NCBI RefSeq assembly: GCF_002760615.1
Contig: NZ_AWWI01000121.1
Span: 248,001 to 312,000 of the forward strand
Direction: 5' to 3'
Length of the DNA stretch: 64,000 bases
From: Puniceibacterium antarcticum
GTDB taxonomy: Bacteria > Pseudomonadota > Alphaproteobacteria > Rhodobacterales > Rhodobacteraceae
Part shown: positions 27,241-37,205 of the stretch, in pieces
Position numbering within the stretch: position 1 is the stretch's first letter
How the letters are laid out: each line of letters starts with the position of its first letter
The notes under the pieces: generated by a model
Databases searched by the model: none
The model's input: the letters and a program-made list of their open reading frames with translations, nothing else
What the model was told of the DNA's origin: nothing
Position numbers and translations under genes: made by a program

Positions 27241-27915
27241 ATGGACGTCTTTGACACCTTTCTGAACATGGCGGTGCTGAAACGCAGCCTGCCGATGCTG
27301 CTGGATGGACTTTGGCTAACGCTGCAACTGGGCGCGGCAAGCATCGTGGCGGGGTTGGTGCTGGGTCTGGTTGTGGCGCTGCTGCGGCTTTATGCGGTGG
27401 CACCGGTGCGGATCCTGATGCGGATTTATATCGACATCTTCCGGTCGATCCCCCTGCTTGTGCTGCTGATCGTGGTCTATTATGCGCTGCCGTTTGTCGG
27501 TTTGCGCCTCACTGCCTTTGTCTCTGCCATGACGGCACTGACGCTTGTATCGGGCGCTTATACGGCCGAGATTTTCCGCGCAGGGATCGAGGCGATCCCC
27601 AATGGTCAGTTTGAGGCATCAGCGGCGCTGGGTCTGAGCCATCGCCATACGATGTTTGACGTGATCCTGCCGCAGGCAGTTCGCATCGTCATTCCGCCGC
27701 TGACAAACAATTCGATCAATGTGGTCAAGGACACGGCGCTTGCCTCTGTTGTCGCCATGCCGGATCTGTTGAAACAGGCGACCCAGGCGCAGGCATTGGC
27801 GGCCAACCCGACACCGCTGATCGGCGCCGCGCTGATCTATCTGGCCTTTCTCTGGCCGCTGGTGCTGCTGGTGTCCTACCTTGAAAGACACTTCAATTCA
27901 GGGAGGCGAAGATGA
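27241..27915 (+). CDS. amino-acid ABC transporter permease
   Basis: 224 residues with five to six membrane helices, HisM/GlnP-type. The EAA-like loop is [20 protein letters not shown] followed by ILPQAVRI, and [14 protein letters not shown] is conserved. A single permease gene implies a homodimeric channel. It overlaps the ATPase gene by four bases. Confidence 0.93.
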   Translation: MDVFDTFLNMAVLKRSLPMLLDGLWLTLQLGAASIVAGLVLGLVVALLRLYAVAPVRILMRIYIDIFRSIPLLVLLIVVYYALPFVGLRLTAFVSAMTALTLVSGAYTAEIFRAGIEAIPNGQFEASAALGLSHRHTMFDVILPQAVRIVIPPLTNNSINVVKDTALASVVAMPDLLKQATQAQALAANPTPLIGAALIYLAFLWPLVLLVSYLERHFNSGRRR

Positions 27916-28646
27916 GCACAGTCAGCATTCGCGCCCTCAACAAGTTTTATGGAACGTTCCAGGCGCTGCGCGGCATCGATCTTGAAATTGCGAAGGGCGA
28001 GGTGGTCTGTGTGATCGGCCCGTCCGGGTCCGGCAAATCCACGCTGATCCGCTGTATCAACCGGCTGGAGGAGTTCAGCCGCGACAGTGCGATCCTTGTG
28101 GACGGCATTCCGGTTGTTGCGGGCCGCAGCCTAGCCAAAGTGCGGGCAGAGGTCGGGATGGTGTTCCAGAACTTCAACCTGTTCCCGCATCTGACGGTGC
28201 GCGAAAACGTCATGCTTGCCCCGCGCCGGGTGCGGGGAACCAGCCGCGCAGAGGCAGCAAATCATGCCAACGCGCTGCTTGCCCGCGTCGGTATTGCCGA
28301 GCAGGCCGACAAATACCCTGAAAAGCTGTCCGGGGGGCAGCAGCAGCGTGTGGCGATTGCCCGCGCGCTGGCGATGGAGCCGCAGGTGCTGCTGTTTGAC
28401 GAGCCGACCTCGGCGCTGGACCCCGAGATGGTGGGCGAGGTGCTGGATGTGATGAAAGCGCTGGCCGGGACCGGGGTTACAATGATTGTCGTGACCCATG
28501 AGATGGGCTTTGCCCGGCAGGTGGCTGACCGGGTGATTTTCATGGACGGGGGCGAGGTGATCGAAACCGGCCCACCCGAGCAGGTGCTGGGCGCGCCAAG
28601 AGAACAGCGCACGCAGAATTTCCTCAGCGCCGTGCTGAACCACTAA
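27912..28646 (+). CDS. amino-acid ABC transporter ATP-binding protein
   Basis: 244 residues, GlnQ/HisP-type. Walker [11 protein letters not shown]-loop [13 protein letters not shown], signature [15 protein letters not shown], Walker [15 protein letters not shown] and switch VTHEMGFA are intact. It pairs with the preceding permease. The next gene follows within a few bases. Confidence 0.95.
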   Translation: MSTVSIRALNKFYGTFQALRGIDLEIAKGEVVCVIGPSGSGKSTLIRCINRLEEFSRDSAILVDGIPVVAGRSLAKVRAEVGMVFQNFNLFPHLTVRENVMLAPRRVRGTSRAEAANHANALLARVGIAEQADKYPEKLSGGQQQRVAIARALAMEPQVLLFDEPTSALDPEMVGEVLDVMKALAGTGVTMIVVTHEMGFARQVADRVIFMDGGEVIETGPPEQVLGAPREQRTQNFLSAVLNH

Positions 28647-28652
28647 AGACTT

Positions 28653-29915
28653 ATGACGAATGGACAAGATATGAGCGATGCGATTGATCTGGACTATGTG
28701 CAGGCGCAGTTTCCGGGGCTTGCAGCCCCTTGGGTGTTCTTTGACAACGCCGGGGGTAGCCAGATCCTGGGCGGGGCCGTGGACAAGATCAGCGAATTCC
28801 TGATCCACCGTAATGTGCAGATTGGCGGCAGTTATGCGGTGTCACAGGCCGCCGCCGAAGGGCTGCGGCTGGGGCGTGAGGCCGCACAGACGCTGGTAAA
28901 TGCCGCGCATGCTGAAGAAATCGTGTTTGGCCCGTCGACGACCCAGCTGATGCGCACATTGGCTGCGTCGATGCGACGCCAGCTGCAGCCGGGGGATGAG
29001 ATCGTGGTGAGCCATGCGGATCACGAATCCAATATCGGCCCCTGGAAAGAGCTTGAGGAATTCGGGATTGTGGTCCGCAACTGGCCGCTGGACCCAGAAA
29101 GCCTGACCATGCGCCTGCAGGATCTGGAACCGCTGATGACCGAGCGGACCAAACTGGTCTGCGTGCATCACGCGTCAAACATTCTGGGCTGGATGAACCC
29201 GGTCAAGGACTTTGCGGCCTTTGTGCATGAGAAGGGGGCAAAGCTATGTGTGGACGGCGTCGCCTATGCGCCGCATCGGGCGATTGATGTGCAGGATTGG
29301 GATGTCGATTACTACATTTTCAGCATGTACAAGTGTTATGGGCCCCACCACGCCGTGATGTATGGAAAGTATGACCTGCTGCGCGAGTTGGATGGTCAGT
29401 ACCATTATTTCTACGGCAAGGACAAAGTGCCGGGCAAGCTGGAGCCGGGTAACCCCAATTACGAACTCGCCTACAGCACTGTGGCGGTGGTGGACTATTT
29501 CGCGGATCTGGGCGCGCGTATGGGGGGCAGAGGGTCAAAACGTCAGTTGCTGGAAATGGCTTTTGAAGGCATTGCCGCGCAGGAAGATGTGCTGGCCAAG
29601 CGACTGATCGACTGGATCACGGCGCGCAATGAGTGCCGGATGATCGGACGCGGCTTTGCGAGCAACCGCGTGCCGACAATTGCCTTTCGCTTTGACGGGC
29701 TGGATTCGGGTGTGATTGCGCAGGCGATGGATGCCCATGGCATTGCGATCCGGTTTGGGGATTTCCATTCGCGTCGGTTGATCGAGGATCTGGGCGAGAC
29801 AGGGCATAGCGGCGTGTTGCGCGTGTCGATGGTGCATTACAACTCGGTCGCGCAGGTGGACAAGCTGACGGCGGCGCTGGGTCAGGTGGTGTCCGAACTG
29901 GCGCTGGCCTCGTGA
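28653..29915 (+). CDS. class V aminotransferase-fold PLP enzyme (cysteine-desulfurase-like)
   Basis: 420 residues (ATG at 28653; 28671 also possible). The fold is that of SufS/Csd proteins: VFFDNAGGSQ at the start, SHADHESNIGPW, LCVDGVAYAPHRA and the PLP lysine in FSMYKCYGPHH. The desulfurase active-site cysteine loop (RSGHHCAQ-type) is replaced by AIRFGDFHSRRL with no cysteine, so this is probably a lyase or aminotransferase-like enzyme. It lies in an operon with an amino-acid importer and a hydantoinase-like gene, implying catabolism of the imported solute. Confidence 0.85.
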   Translation: MTNGQDMSDAIDLDYVQAQFPGLAAPWVFFDNAGGSQILGGAVDKISEFLIHRNVQIGGSYAVSQAAAEGLRLGREAAQTLVNAAHAEEIVFGPSTTQLMRTLAASMRRQLQPGDEIVVSHADHESNIGPWKELEEFGIVVRNWPLDPESLTMRLQDLEPLMTERTKLVCVHHASNILGWMNPVKDFAAFVHEKGAKLCVDGVAYAPHRAIDVQDWDVDYYIFSMYKCYGPHHAVMYGKYDLLRELDGQYHYFYGKDKVPGKLEPGNPNYELAYSTVAVVDYFADLGARMGGRGSKRQLLEMAFEGIAAQEDVLAKRLIDWITARNECRMIGRGFASNRVPTIAFRFDGLDSGVIAQAMDAHGIAIRFGDFHSRRLIEDLGETGHSGVLRVSMVHYNSVAQVDKLTAALGQVVSELALAS

Positions 29916-31333
29916 GCGCGCCCCATGATCTGGCCATCCGGGGTGGGACGATTGTCACCGCCTCGGATCGATTCCGCGCCGATCTGGGCATCCGCGACGG
30001 GGTGATCACCGATATTGCAAGCCGGATCGAGGGCGCGAAGGAGGAGATTGACGCCACCGGTCTGATGGTGCTGCCCGGCGGGATCGATGCGCATGTACAT
30101 CTGGCACAACCGACCTCGGACGGGACGGTGATGGCGGATGATTTCGCGAGCGGCACACGTTCGGCCGCGGCGGGGGGCAACACCACGGTGCTGCCGTTTG
30201 CGATGCAGGTCAAAGGCACCTCCTTGCGCGATTGTGTGACCGCCTATCACGCACAAGCCGAGGGGCAGTGTTACACAGATGTATCGTTCCATCTGGTGAT
30301 TTCGGACCCGACGCCGCAGGTTTTGGGTCAGGAACTGCCCGCGCTGGTGCGCGATGGCTATACCTCGTTCAAAGTTTTCATGACCTATGACGATCTGGTG
30401 CTGAACGACGCCGAACTGCTGGAGGTGTTTGAGGTTGCGCGGCGCGAACGCGCGCTGGTCATGGTCCATGCCGAGGGACATGACGCGATCAAACACATGA
30501 CCCGCAGGCTGGAGGAACAGGGCAAGACCGCGCCCTATTACCACGCCGAGGCGCATCACCAGATTGCCGAGCGTGAGGCGACCCATCGCGCGATCAGCCA
30601 TGCGCAGCTGACCGATGTGCCGGTTATGATTGTGCATGTGTCTGGGCGCGATCCGATGGAGCAGATCCAGTGGGCGCAAAAGCGCGGCATGAAGGTGCAT
30701 GCCGAAACCTGCCCGCAATACATCGCGCTGACCCGCGATGACCTCAAGGGTCTGAACATGGATTTTGAGGGGGCGAAATACGTCTGCTCTCCGCCGCCGC
30801 GCGACATCGACAGCCAGAACGCGATCTGGGAAGGGTTGCGAGATGGCACCTTCGAGGTGTTTTCGTCCGATCACTGCCCGTTCTTCTTTGAAGGATCGGA
30901 CGGGACGGGCAAGGACAATCCCCGCGCGCGCACGTCGTTCAAGTGGGTGCCCAACGGTATTCCCGGGGTGGAAACGCGCCTGCCGATCCTGTTTTCCGAA
31001 GGGGTCAGCAAGGGGCGGATCACGTTGGAACGCTTTGCGGCGTTGACCTCGACCAATCCGGCCAAGCTCTACGGGCTATACCCGCAAAAGGGCGCGCTGG
31101 TGATCGGGGCGGATGCGGATATCACCCTGTGGGACCCTGCGCGGGAAGAGGTGATTACACAGGAACGTCTGCACCACGGGTCGGACTACACGCCCTATGA
31201 GGGCATGCAGATCAAGGGCTGGCCGGTGCGCACCATCCTGCGCGGTCAGACGATTGTGCTGGATGGCGTGGTGCTGGGCGCCAAGGGCTTTGGCGCCTAT
31301 CAGACACGTGGCACAAGCGGGGCGATGGCCTGA
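29912..31333 (+). CDS. dihydropyrimidinase / hydantoinase-family amidohydrolase
   Basis: 473 residues, full length for the family. GGIDAHVHLAQP gives the HxH metal pair, TSFKVFMTYDD the lysine that becomes carboxylated, VHAEGHDAI and SDHCPF the remaining ligands. It hydrolyses cyclic amides such as dihydropyrimidines or hydantoins. The GTG start overlaps the previous stop (GTGA). The same-operon importer and PLP enzyme suggest a pathway for a cyclic ureide or similar compound, but exact substrate cannot be read from sequence. Confidence 0.9.
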   Translation: MSAPHDLAIRGGTIVTASDRFRADLGIRDGVITDIASRIEGAKEEIDATGLMVLPGGIDAHVHLAQPTSDGTVMADDFASGTRSAAAGGNTTVLPFAMQVKGTSLRDCVTAYHAQAEGQCYTDVSFHLVISDPTPQVLGQELPALVRDGYTSFKVFMTYDDLVLNDAELLEVFEVARRERALVMVHAEGHDAIKHMTRRLEEQGKTAPYYHAEAHHQIAEREATHRAISHAQLTDVPVMIVHVSGRDPMEQIQWAQKRGMKVHAETCPQYIALTRDDLKGLNMDFEGAKYVCSPPPRDIDSQNAIWEGLRDGTFEVFSSDHCPFFFEGSDGTGKDNPRARTSFKWVPNGIPGVETRLPILFSEGVSKGRITLERFAALTSTNPAKLYGLYPQKGALVIGADADITLWDPAREEVITQERLHHGSDYTPYEGMQIKGWPVRTILRGQTIVLDGVVLGAKGFGAYQTRGTSGAMA

Positions 31334-31388
31334 CGCTGGTGATTGACGCGCGAGGCACCATTCGCTGAGGTTGCGCAGATCAGATGTG

Positions 31389-31415
31389 CCCCCGACCGGT
31401 CGATCCGGTCGGGGG
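31389..31415. terminator. perfect hairpin between converging hydantoinase and oxidoreductase genes
   Basis: CCCCCGACCGG (31389-31399) pairs with CCGGTCGGGGG (31405-31415) around five bases, an uninterrupted 11-bp stem. It lies in the 91-base gap between convergent genes, so a two-way terminator is likely. Confidence 0.7.
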
Positions 31416-31424
31416 CCCGTACGT

Positions 31425-33662
31425 TTACGACCCGGCGAGAAGATCCTGAATGCGGATCGGAAAGCGGCGCACGCGGGTGCCGGTGGCGTGCCATATTGCA
31501 TTGCCGATGGCGCCGACGGTACCGGTGATGCCGATTTCCCCGACACCCTTGATGCCAAGCGCGTTCACATAGGGGTCATCTTCGTGCACGGTGATGACCT
31601 CAAGCCCCTGCACATCGGCATTGACCGGGATGTGATAGCCCGCGAAATCGGCATTCATGATCCTGCCGCTGCGCGCGTCGAACTTTGCCTCTTCATGCAG
31701 GGCAAAGGAGGTGCCCCAGATCATGCCGCCCATCAACTGGCTTTCGGCCAGCCTTGGGTTGATGATCCGCCCGGCGGCAAAAGCCCCGACAAGGCGCGTC
31801 ACGCGCATCTGAAAGAGGTCCGGGTCAACCTTGACCTCGGCAAAGACGGCACCATGCGAATACATGGCATGGGCCTCTGCCGCTTCTGGACTTCGCGAGA
31901 CATTGCCCTTGCCCTCGACCTCTGCGCCACCGGCGCGGGCGATGATATCGGCAAAGCTTTCGCTGCGGCTGTCATCATCGCTTGCGTGCAGCCGCCCGGC
32001 CCGGGCGATCACCCCGGCATTGCCAGTGCCGAACAGAGGTGAGGCGGGATCTTTGGTGGCAATGTCGGCGAGATGGCGGATTGCGTCCGTGCCTGCAGCA
32101 TGCAGTGCCCCACCGGCGCTGGCAGTATGGGCCGAGCCGCCCGCAACCCCGGCATCGGGCAAATCCGAACTGCCGGAGCGGAATTCGATCCGATCCAGTG
32201 GCAGGCCAAGGCTGTCGGCGGCGATCTGGGCCAAAGCGGTCCAGGCGCCTTGCCCCATGTCGCTGGCGGCGGTTTCCACCAGGCCGGTGCCATCCGGGCG
32301 CAGCACGGCGCGGGCCTGAGCGGCAAACATCGGCGCCGCGAATAGCGCCGTACCCATGCCCCAGCCGACCAGCAGGCCATCGGCATCTTTCATCTGGCGC
32401 GGGGCAAGCGGGCGCCCGGCCCAGCCGAATCGTTCCGCACCCTGAGCGTAGCATTGGCGCAGCGCTTTGGAGGAGTAGGGCTTGTCCGTGCCCGGCTCTC
32501 TTTCGGCATAGTTCTTCAGCCGGAACTCCAGCGGGTCGATCCCGGCCTCAAACGCCATTTCGTCCATGGCGCACTCCAGCGCGGCGGATCCCGTCGCTTC
32601 ACCGGGTGCGCGCATCGGGCCGGGGGTGCCTGAGTCGATGCGCACGCCCTGATGTGTGGATCGCAGCGCACCCGAAGCATACAGCCCCTGCGAAGCATTT
32701 GCCGCACTTTCGACGAAGGTTTCAAACGACGACGTTGTGGCGCGGGAGTCGTGGTCGAGCACGGTCATCCTGTGATCCGCGCCGATGCCGATGCGCAGCC
32801 GCTGTCGGGTGGCGCCGCGATGCCCGGTGGGGCCAAACATCTGATCGCGGCGCAGCATCAGCTTGACGGGCCGCCCAGTCATGCGCGCGGCCATGATCGC
32901 CAGCATCTGTGGCCCGTTGATGATCACCTTTGAGCCGAAGCCGCCGCCCAGGTAAGGGCTGCGGATCGTCACATTTTCTGCTGGAATGCCAAGGTGATGG
33001 GCATAAGCGGCGCAGGACATGACAATGGCCTGATTGGGCAGGTCGAGTGTCACGTGATCGCCGTCCCAGTCTGCGACAATGGCGTGGGTTTCCATGGCGT
33101 TATGATATTGTGCGGGGGTTTCGTAGGTGACATCCACTGCCTGCAAAGCCGCTGCATGGCCCGCATCCGGATCACCGTGCACAGTGGTGCCCGGTTTTCC
33201 AAAGCCGTCACCGTTGGTGGGAAAGGGCGTTGTGCCGTCCAGTCCCAGCCGGGGCTGCAAGGCGTTGTACTGCGGGTTCAACAGTTTGGCGCCTTCGGTT
33301 GCGGCCTCGAAGGTTTCGCCCAGCACCAGCGCGATGGGTTGGTTGGCATAGCGCACCGTGTTGTCCTGCAGCGCCTCGAAGCTGAAGGAAAACCTGAACG
33401 GCTTTGTGTCCGGGCCTCCCGGCAAAGGTGGGCAATTGTCCGGGGTCAGCACCTCGACGACACCGGGATGGGCCTTGGCGGCAGTGACATCCAGATGGGT
33501 GACCGTGCCCCGTGCTATGGTTGCAGGGACATAGACCGCATAGAGCAGCCCGTCAGGATGGTTGTCGGCTGCAAAGGTGGCGGCGCCGGTCACCTTCGCG
33601 ATCCCGTCACGGCGGGTGGTGGGTTGGCCCGAGCTTGAGCCGAAGCGCAGTGTTTCAGACAT
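31425..33662 (-). CDS. molybdenum hydroxylase large subunit (xanthine/aldehyde oxidase family, PaoC-like)
   Basis: 745 residues from the ATG at 33662; the frame is open further upstream but that part lies inside the FAD-subunit gene. It carries the molybdopterin-cytosine-dinucleotide domain: SPYLGGGFGSK, MRAPGEATG, ASDMGQGAW, and the active-site glutamate in GVGEIGITG. With its two partners it would oxidise an aldehyde or N-heterocycle. The cytoplasmic location is suggested by the lack of a Tat signal on the Fe-S subunit. Confidence 0.92.
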   Translation of the reverse strand: MSETLRFGSSSGQPTTRRDGIAKVTGAATFAADNHPDGLLYAVYVPATIARGTVTHLDVTAAKAHPGVVEVLTPDNCPPLPGGPDTKPFRFSFSFEALQDNTVRYANQPIALVLGETFEAATEGAKLLNPQYNALQPRLGLDGTTPFPTNGDGFGKPGTTVHGDPDAGHAAALQAVDVTYETPAQYHNAMETHAIVADWDGDHVTLDLPNQAIVMSCAAYAHHLGIPAENVTIRSPYLGGGFGSKVIINGPQMLAIMAARMTGRPVKLMLRRDQMFGPTGHRGATRQRLRIGIGADHRMTVLDHDSRATTSSFETFVESAANASQGLYASGALRSTHQGVRIDSGTPGPMRAPGEATGSAALECAMDEMAFEAGIDPLEFRLKNYAEREPGTDKPYSSKALRQCYAQGAERFGWAGRPLAPRQMKDADGLLVGWGMGTALFAAPMFAAQARAVLRPDGTGLVETAASDMGQGAWTALAQIAADSLGLPLDRIEFRSGSSDLPDAGVAGGSAHTASAGGALHAAGTDAIRHLADIATKDPASPLFGTGNAGVIARAGRLHASDDDSRSESFADIIARAGGAEVEGKGNVSRSPEAAEAHAMYSHGAVFAEVKVDPDLFQMRVTRLVGAFAAGRIINPRLAESQLMGGMIWGTSFALHEEAKFDARSGRIMNADFAGYHIPVNADVQGLEVITVHEDDPYVNALGIKGVGEIGITGTVGAIGNAIWHATGTRVRRFPIRIQDLLAGS

Positions 33663-34698
33663 GGGCGGACTCTCCGAAAACAGAGGCAGGAAGGGCAGGC
33701 ATTTGTGCAGGCGTGCCTGCGGCGGCCAGTGCAAGGGCGCGGGCGGCGGTGCGACGGGCAAGGTCAATCTTGAAGCCGTTGTCGCCAGAGGGCACCGCGC
33801 CTTCCAGTGCCACCTCGGCGGCGCGGCGGAACAGATCGGCACCGGGGATCTGACCCAGCATCAGCTTCTCTGCCGCCGGAACGCGCCAAGGTTTTGCGGC
33901 GACCCCCCCAAGGGCAAGGCACGCTGCGCTGATCCGGCCATTCTCCAGTTGCAGCGCCGCTGCGGCCGAGACGAGGGCGAAGGCGAAAGAGGTCCGCTCG
34001 CGTACCTTCAGGTATCGGCTGTTATGACGCGATGCGGTCGCATTGGCAGGCAGGCGGATGGCAAGGATCAGTTCCCCCGGTTCAAGCGCGGTTTCCTGAT
34101 GGGGTGCAGCGCCGGGCAGATGGTGGAAATCTGCAAGCGCGATGTCGCGTTTGCCCTGTGGTCCCTGCGTTTCCACGACGGCGTCAAGCGCCATGAGCGG
34201 CACACACAGGTCCGATGGGTTGGTGGCAGTGCAGGCGTCACTCCACCCGAGAATGGCGTGATTGTCGCTGTCACCGTTACGTGCATCGCAGCCTGCGCCG
34301 GGAAAGCGGCGGTTGCAGGCGCTGTGCGGATCCTGAAAATACGCACAGCGGGTGCGCTGCAGAAGATTGCCGCCCAGTGTCGCGGCATTGCGCAGCTGTC
34401 CGGATGCGCCAGAGGCCAGCGCTTCTGCCACCATCGGGAAGGCCATTGCGAAATCGGGATCATGGGCCAGATCCGAATTGCGCACCAGCGTGCCGATCCG
34501 GGTGCTGCCGTTGGGCAGGGTTTCGATCCGGTCAACGCCGGGCAGGCGGGTAATGTCGATAACCGTGCCCGGCCGCAGGGCACCGGTTTTCATCAGATCC
34601 ACAAGATTGGTGCCTCCGCCCAGATAGGCCGCACCGGGCTGCCAGGCGGCGATAGCGTCAGAAACTGAGGTGGGGCGGATGTAATCGAAGAGGTTCAT
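33655..34698 (-). CDS. molybdenum hydroxylase FAD subunit with [4Fe-4S] motif (PaoB-like)
   Basis: 347 residues. FAD binding is shown by AAYLGGGTNLVDLMK and ATLGGNLLQRTRC. Cysteines in RTRCAYFQDPHSACNRRFPG and the next GCDARNG match the extra [4Fe-4S] site known in E. coli PaoB, which ordinary CoxM-like subunits lack. It moves electrons out of the enzyme. Overlaps both neighbours by a few bases. Confidence 0.92.
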   Translation of the reverse strand: MNLFDYIRPTSVSDAIAAWQPGAAYLGGGTNLVDLMKTGALRPGTVIDITRLPGVDRIETLPNGSTRIGTLVRNSDLAHDPDFAMAFPMVAEALASGASGQLRNAATLGGNLLQRTRCAYFQDPHSACNRRFPGAGCDARNGDSDNHAILGWSDACTATNPSDLCVPLMALDAVVETQGPQGKRDIALADFHHLPGAAPHQETALEPGELILAIRLPANATASRHNSRYLKVRERTSFAFALVSAAAALQLENGRISAACLALGGVAAKPWRVPAAEKLMLGQIPGADLFRRAAEVALEGAVPSGDNGFKIDLARRTAARALALAAAGTPAQMPALPASVFGESAHV

Positions 34699-35192
34699 GC
34701 GGATGCCTTTGTCTTGTCTTCGGCCATGCGGCGGGTGGCGTCGCTGACCGCCCGGGTGATGCCGTGATAGGCGGCGCAGCGGCAGAGATTGCCGCTCATC
34801 CCTTCGCGAATGCGTTCGGGGTCAGTTCCGGCGTGGCCCTCGGCGATCAGGCCGACCGCGCTCATGATTTGGCCGGGGGTGCAGTAGCCACACTGGAATC
34901 CGTCCTGTTCGACAAATGCGGCCTGAACAGGGTGCAGCATATCCCCATTGGCAAGGCCTTCGATTGTGATCACCTCGGCACCGTCCAGCGTGACGGCAAG
35001 GGTGAGGCAGGAATTGATGCGCCGACCGTCAATCAGCACGGTGCACGCGCCGCATTGGCCACGGTCGCAGCCCTTTTTGGTGCCCGGAAGCGCCAGGCGT
35101 TCGCGCAGAAGATCAAGAAGGGTGACGCGCGCGTCTTCGAGTGTGACGTCGCGGCGGAGGCCGTTGACGGTCAGGCTGATGGGATAGGACAT
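34695..35192 (-). CDS. molybdenum hydroxylase [2Fe-2S] subunit
   Basis: 165 residues with two iron-sulfur clusters: the ferredoxin-type KGCDRGQCGACTVLIDG with a later SCLTL, and the C-terminal CGYCTPGQIMS with NLCRCAAYHGI. The molecule is the first gene of a leftward S-M-L operon. No maturation factor of the XdhC/PaoD type is found in the window. Confidence 0.94.
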   Translation of the reverse strand: MSYPISLTVNGLRRDVTLEDARVTLLDLLRERLALPGTKKGCDRGQCGACTVLIDGRRINSCLTLAVTLDGAEVITIEGLANGDMLHPVQAAFVEQDGFQCGYCTPGQIMSAVGLIAEGHAGTDPERIREGMSGNLCRCAAYHGITRAVSDATRRMAEDKTKASA

Positions 35193-35308
35193 GCATCCTC
35201 CATTGGCTTTATGGTACGAGATCTACGGGGGCGGGTGGCCTGTGCAACCCTGCGGGTATAGTGGGGAGTTATGACATGGGTCTGTGACCCCAGTGTCGAG
35301 AGCATTAT

Positions 35309-35325
35309 ACGGAGGATGCCTCCGT
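35309..35325. promoter_or_regulatory. palindromic operator between the molybdenum hydroxylase operon and tetR
   Basis: ACGGAGG-ATG-CCTCCGT is a perfect seven-base inverted repeat around three bases, 26 bases before the tetR start and in the gap separating the divergent operons. Size and position fit the operator of the TetR-family protein encoded next. Confidence 0.65.
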
Positions 35326-35350
35326 TTATCAAGGGAAGACTTGCAGGAAG

Positions 35351-35923
35351 ATGAACTCTACCCGCCGCAAACCGCGCTCTGACGCACAGCGCAACCGCAA
35401 CCGGCTGATCGAGGCTGCAAAGGAGGTTCTAGGGCAGGGTGGCCCTGGGGCAAGTCTGGAGGCGGTCGCGCGCAGTGCCGGCGTGGGCATCGGCACGCTC
35501 TATCGGCATTTCCCGACGCGCGAGGCGCTGTTTCAGGCGGTTTACCGCCACGAGGTCGAACAGCTGATCAATCTCGCCTCCGAACTGGAGCAGACCGGTG
35601 ACGGCGCTGACGCAGTGCGCGCCTGGCTGCATGCGGTTGTGGGTCTGGTGGCCACGAAACGCGGACTTCTGGGGGCGCTCGCCGTAGTGGCGACGGATGA
35701 CTCCAAGGCCTTGTTCGCCGAGCTTTCGGCGCGGATGAAGGCGGCGCTGGGGCAACTGCTGGCGCGCGCCGTTGCAGAGGGGGCAATGCGGGGCGATGTG
35801 ACTGCCGAAGATCTGCTGTCGGCGGTTTATGCGCTGTGTTACGGACGTGCGCCCGATCCGGAGTGGGAGGCGCAGGTGCTGCGCCTGCTTGATATTTTTG
35901 TCGACGGACTGCACGCACGCTGA
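35351..35923 (+). CDS. TetR-family regulator, divergent from the molybdenum hydroxylase operon
   Basis: 190 residues. The N-terminal HTH reads [20 protein letters not shown] (family pattern ending [10 protein letters not shown]). The C-terminal two thirds are helical with no recognised ligand motif. It likely represses the oxidoreductase operon, and itself, through the palindrome in front of it, responding to an aldehyde or aromatic substrate (inference). AGGAAG serves as ribosome site. Confidence 0.9.
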   Translation: MNSTRRKPRSDAQRNRNRLIEAAKEVLGQGGPGASLEAVARSAGVGIGTLYRHFPTREALFQAVYRHEVEQLINLASELEQTGDGADAVRAWLHAVVGLVATKRGLLGALAVVATDDSKALFAELSARMKAALGQLLARAVAEGAMRGDVTAEDLLSAVYALCYGRAPDPEWEAQVLRLLDIFVDGLHAR

Positions 35924-35924
35924 G

Positions 35925-37205
35925 GTGCCGCGCTCTGCGACGTCCTCAGTTTTGGCTTTTTTCCAAAGGTGATCTTGCGGATGACCACATAAAAGACGGG
36001 TACGGCAAGTATTCCAAGGGCTGTCGCCGTCAACATGCCGCCAGAGACGCTGATGCCGATGGATTTCTGCGCTGCCGCCCCGGACCCGGTCGCCGTTGCC
36101 AGCGGGAGAACCCCAAGCATGAAGGCCAGCGAGGTCATGATGATCGGGCGCAACCGCTGGCGCACGGCGTTCAGCGCCGCCTCGAGGGTGCTGGAGTCGA
36201 CCGCTTCAAGGTCGCGGGCGAATTCGACGATTAGGATCGCGTTCTTGGCGGAAAGGCCGATTGTGGTCAGCAAGCCGAACTTGAAATGGACATCGTTCTG
36301 CTGACCGGAAAGCCAGGTCGCCAGCAGGGCGCCCAGAACGCCGATGGGCATAGCCAGCATGACCGAAACCGCGATCGACCAGCTTTCATAGAGTGCGGCA
36401 AGGCAGAGGAAGAAGACCCGAACCGACAAGGCATAAAGATAGGGCACCTGACTGCCCGACTGGCGTTCCTGATAGGACAGCCCTGTCTAGGCGACGCTGT
36501 AACCGCCGGGCAGCTCTGCGGTCAGCGCCCTCATCCGATCCATAACCTCACCCGAACTGGTGTTGGTGCCTTCTGATCCCGAAATCTCGATCGCGGTAGA
36601 GCCGTCCATGCGCACGAGCCGGTTGGCCGCCGATTGCCAGCTGGTTGTGGCAAATGCCGAGAAGGGCACCATTTCCCCACGGCCGTTGCGGGCATGCCAG
36701 TCGTCGATATTGTCGGGCTGCATGCGGTAGCGAGCGACTGCCTTTACGACCACCTCGGCTCCGGAAAAGATGATGGACAGCATGGCGTTGATTTCGAACA
36801 GGTTGAGGCCGAAGGTTTCAACCTTTTGCTGATAGATATCGATGCGCTGGGCAGGACAGTCAGCCGCAACGCTGGTGCGCAAATTCTGCAGATCTGACGC
36901 GCTGGTTGCCAAGATACATCGAAAAGCCCGATGAATTGCCAAGGCCCTGAATAGCCGGGGGCTGAATGAAGATGATCTGCCCCGCGCGGTAACCGGCGAA
37001 ATGCGCACTGGCACGTCCAACCAGCGCTTCGGCCCCAAGAACTTCCTCTGTGCGTTCGTCAAAATCGCGCAGCTTTATAAAAGCCACGGCGGAATTCTAC
37101 CTGCTGCCGCCAAAGTTGAATCCGAGGTTGGCAAAGACCGCAGCGACCGTATCTTTTCCATCGTTGAGCAGGTATATTTTCACCGCCTTCAGCGCGGTAA
37201 TTCTC
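35925..37205 (-). pseudogene. decayed RND efflux pump gene (acrB/mexB-like), C-terminal half
   Basis: Read leftward from about 37205, three pieces align in order to the second half of AcrB: DTVAAVFANLGFNFGG through NSAVAFIKLRDFDER, then VETFGLNLFEINAMLSIIFS, then [11 protein letters not shown] with [18 protein letters not shown] and [20 protein letters not shown]. There is an in-frame TAG at 37097-37099 (expected Q in the GRGQNTG-like site), a frameshift near 36900, and another TAG at 36487-36489 (expected W before TGLSYQE). The first ~540 residues are missing. The end abuts the tetR 3' end. It is a clear pseudogene. Confidence 0.88.

Noticed and set aside
28653-29915. functional cysteine desulfurase (sufS/csdA)
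   Set aside because: No cysteine at the position of the persulfide-carrying loop.
35839-35924. C-terminal residues of the acrB fragment past its natural end
   Set aside because: The frame only runs into the antisense of tetR after the lost stop codon.
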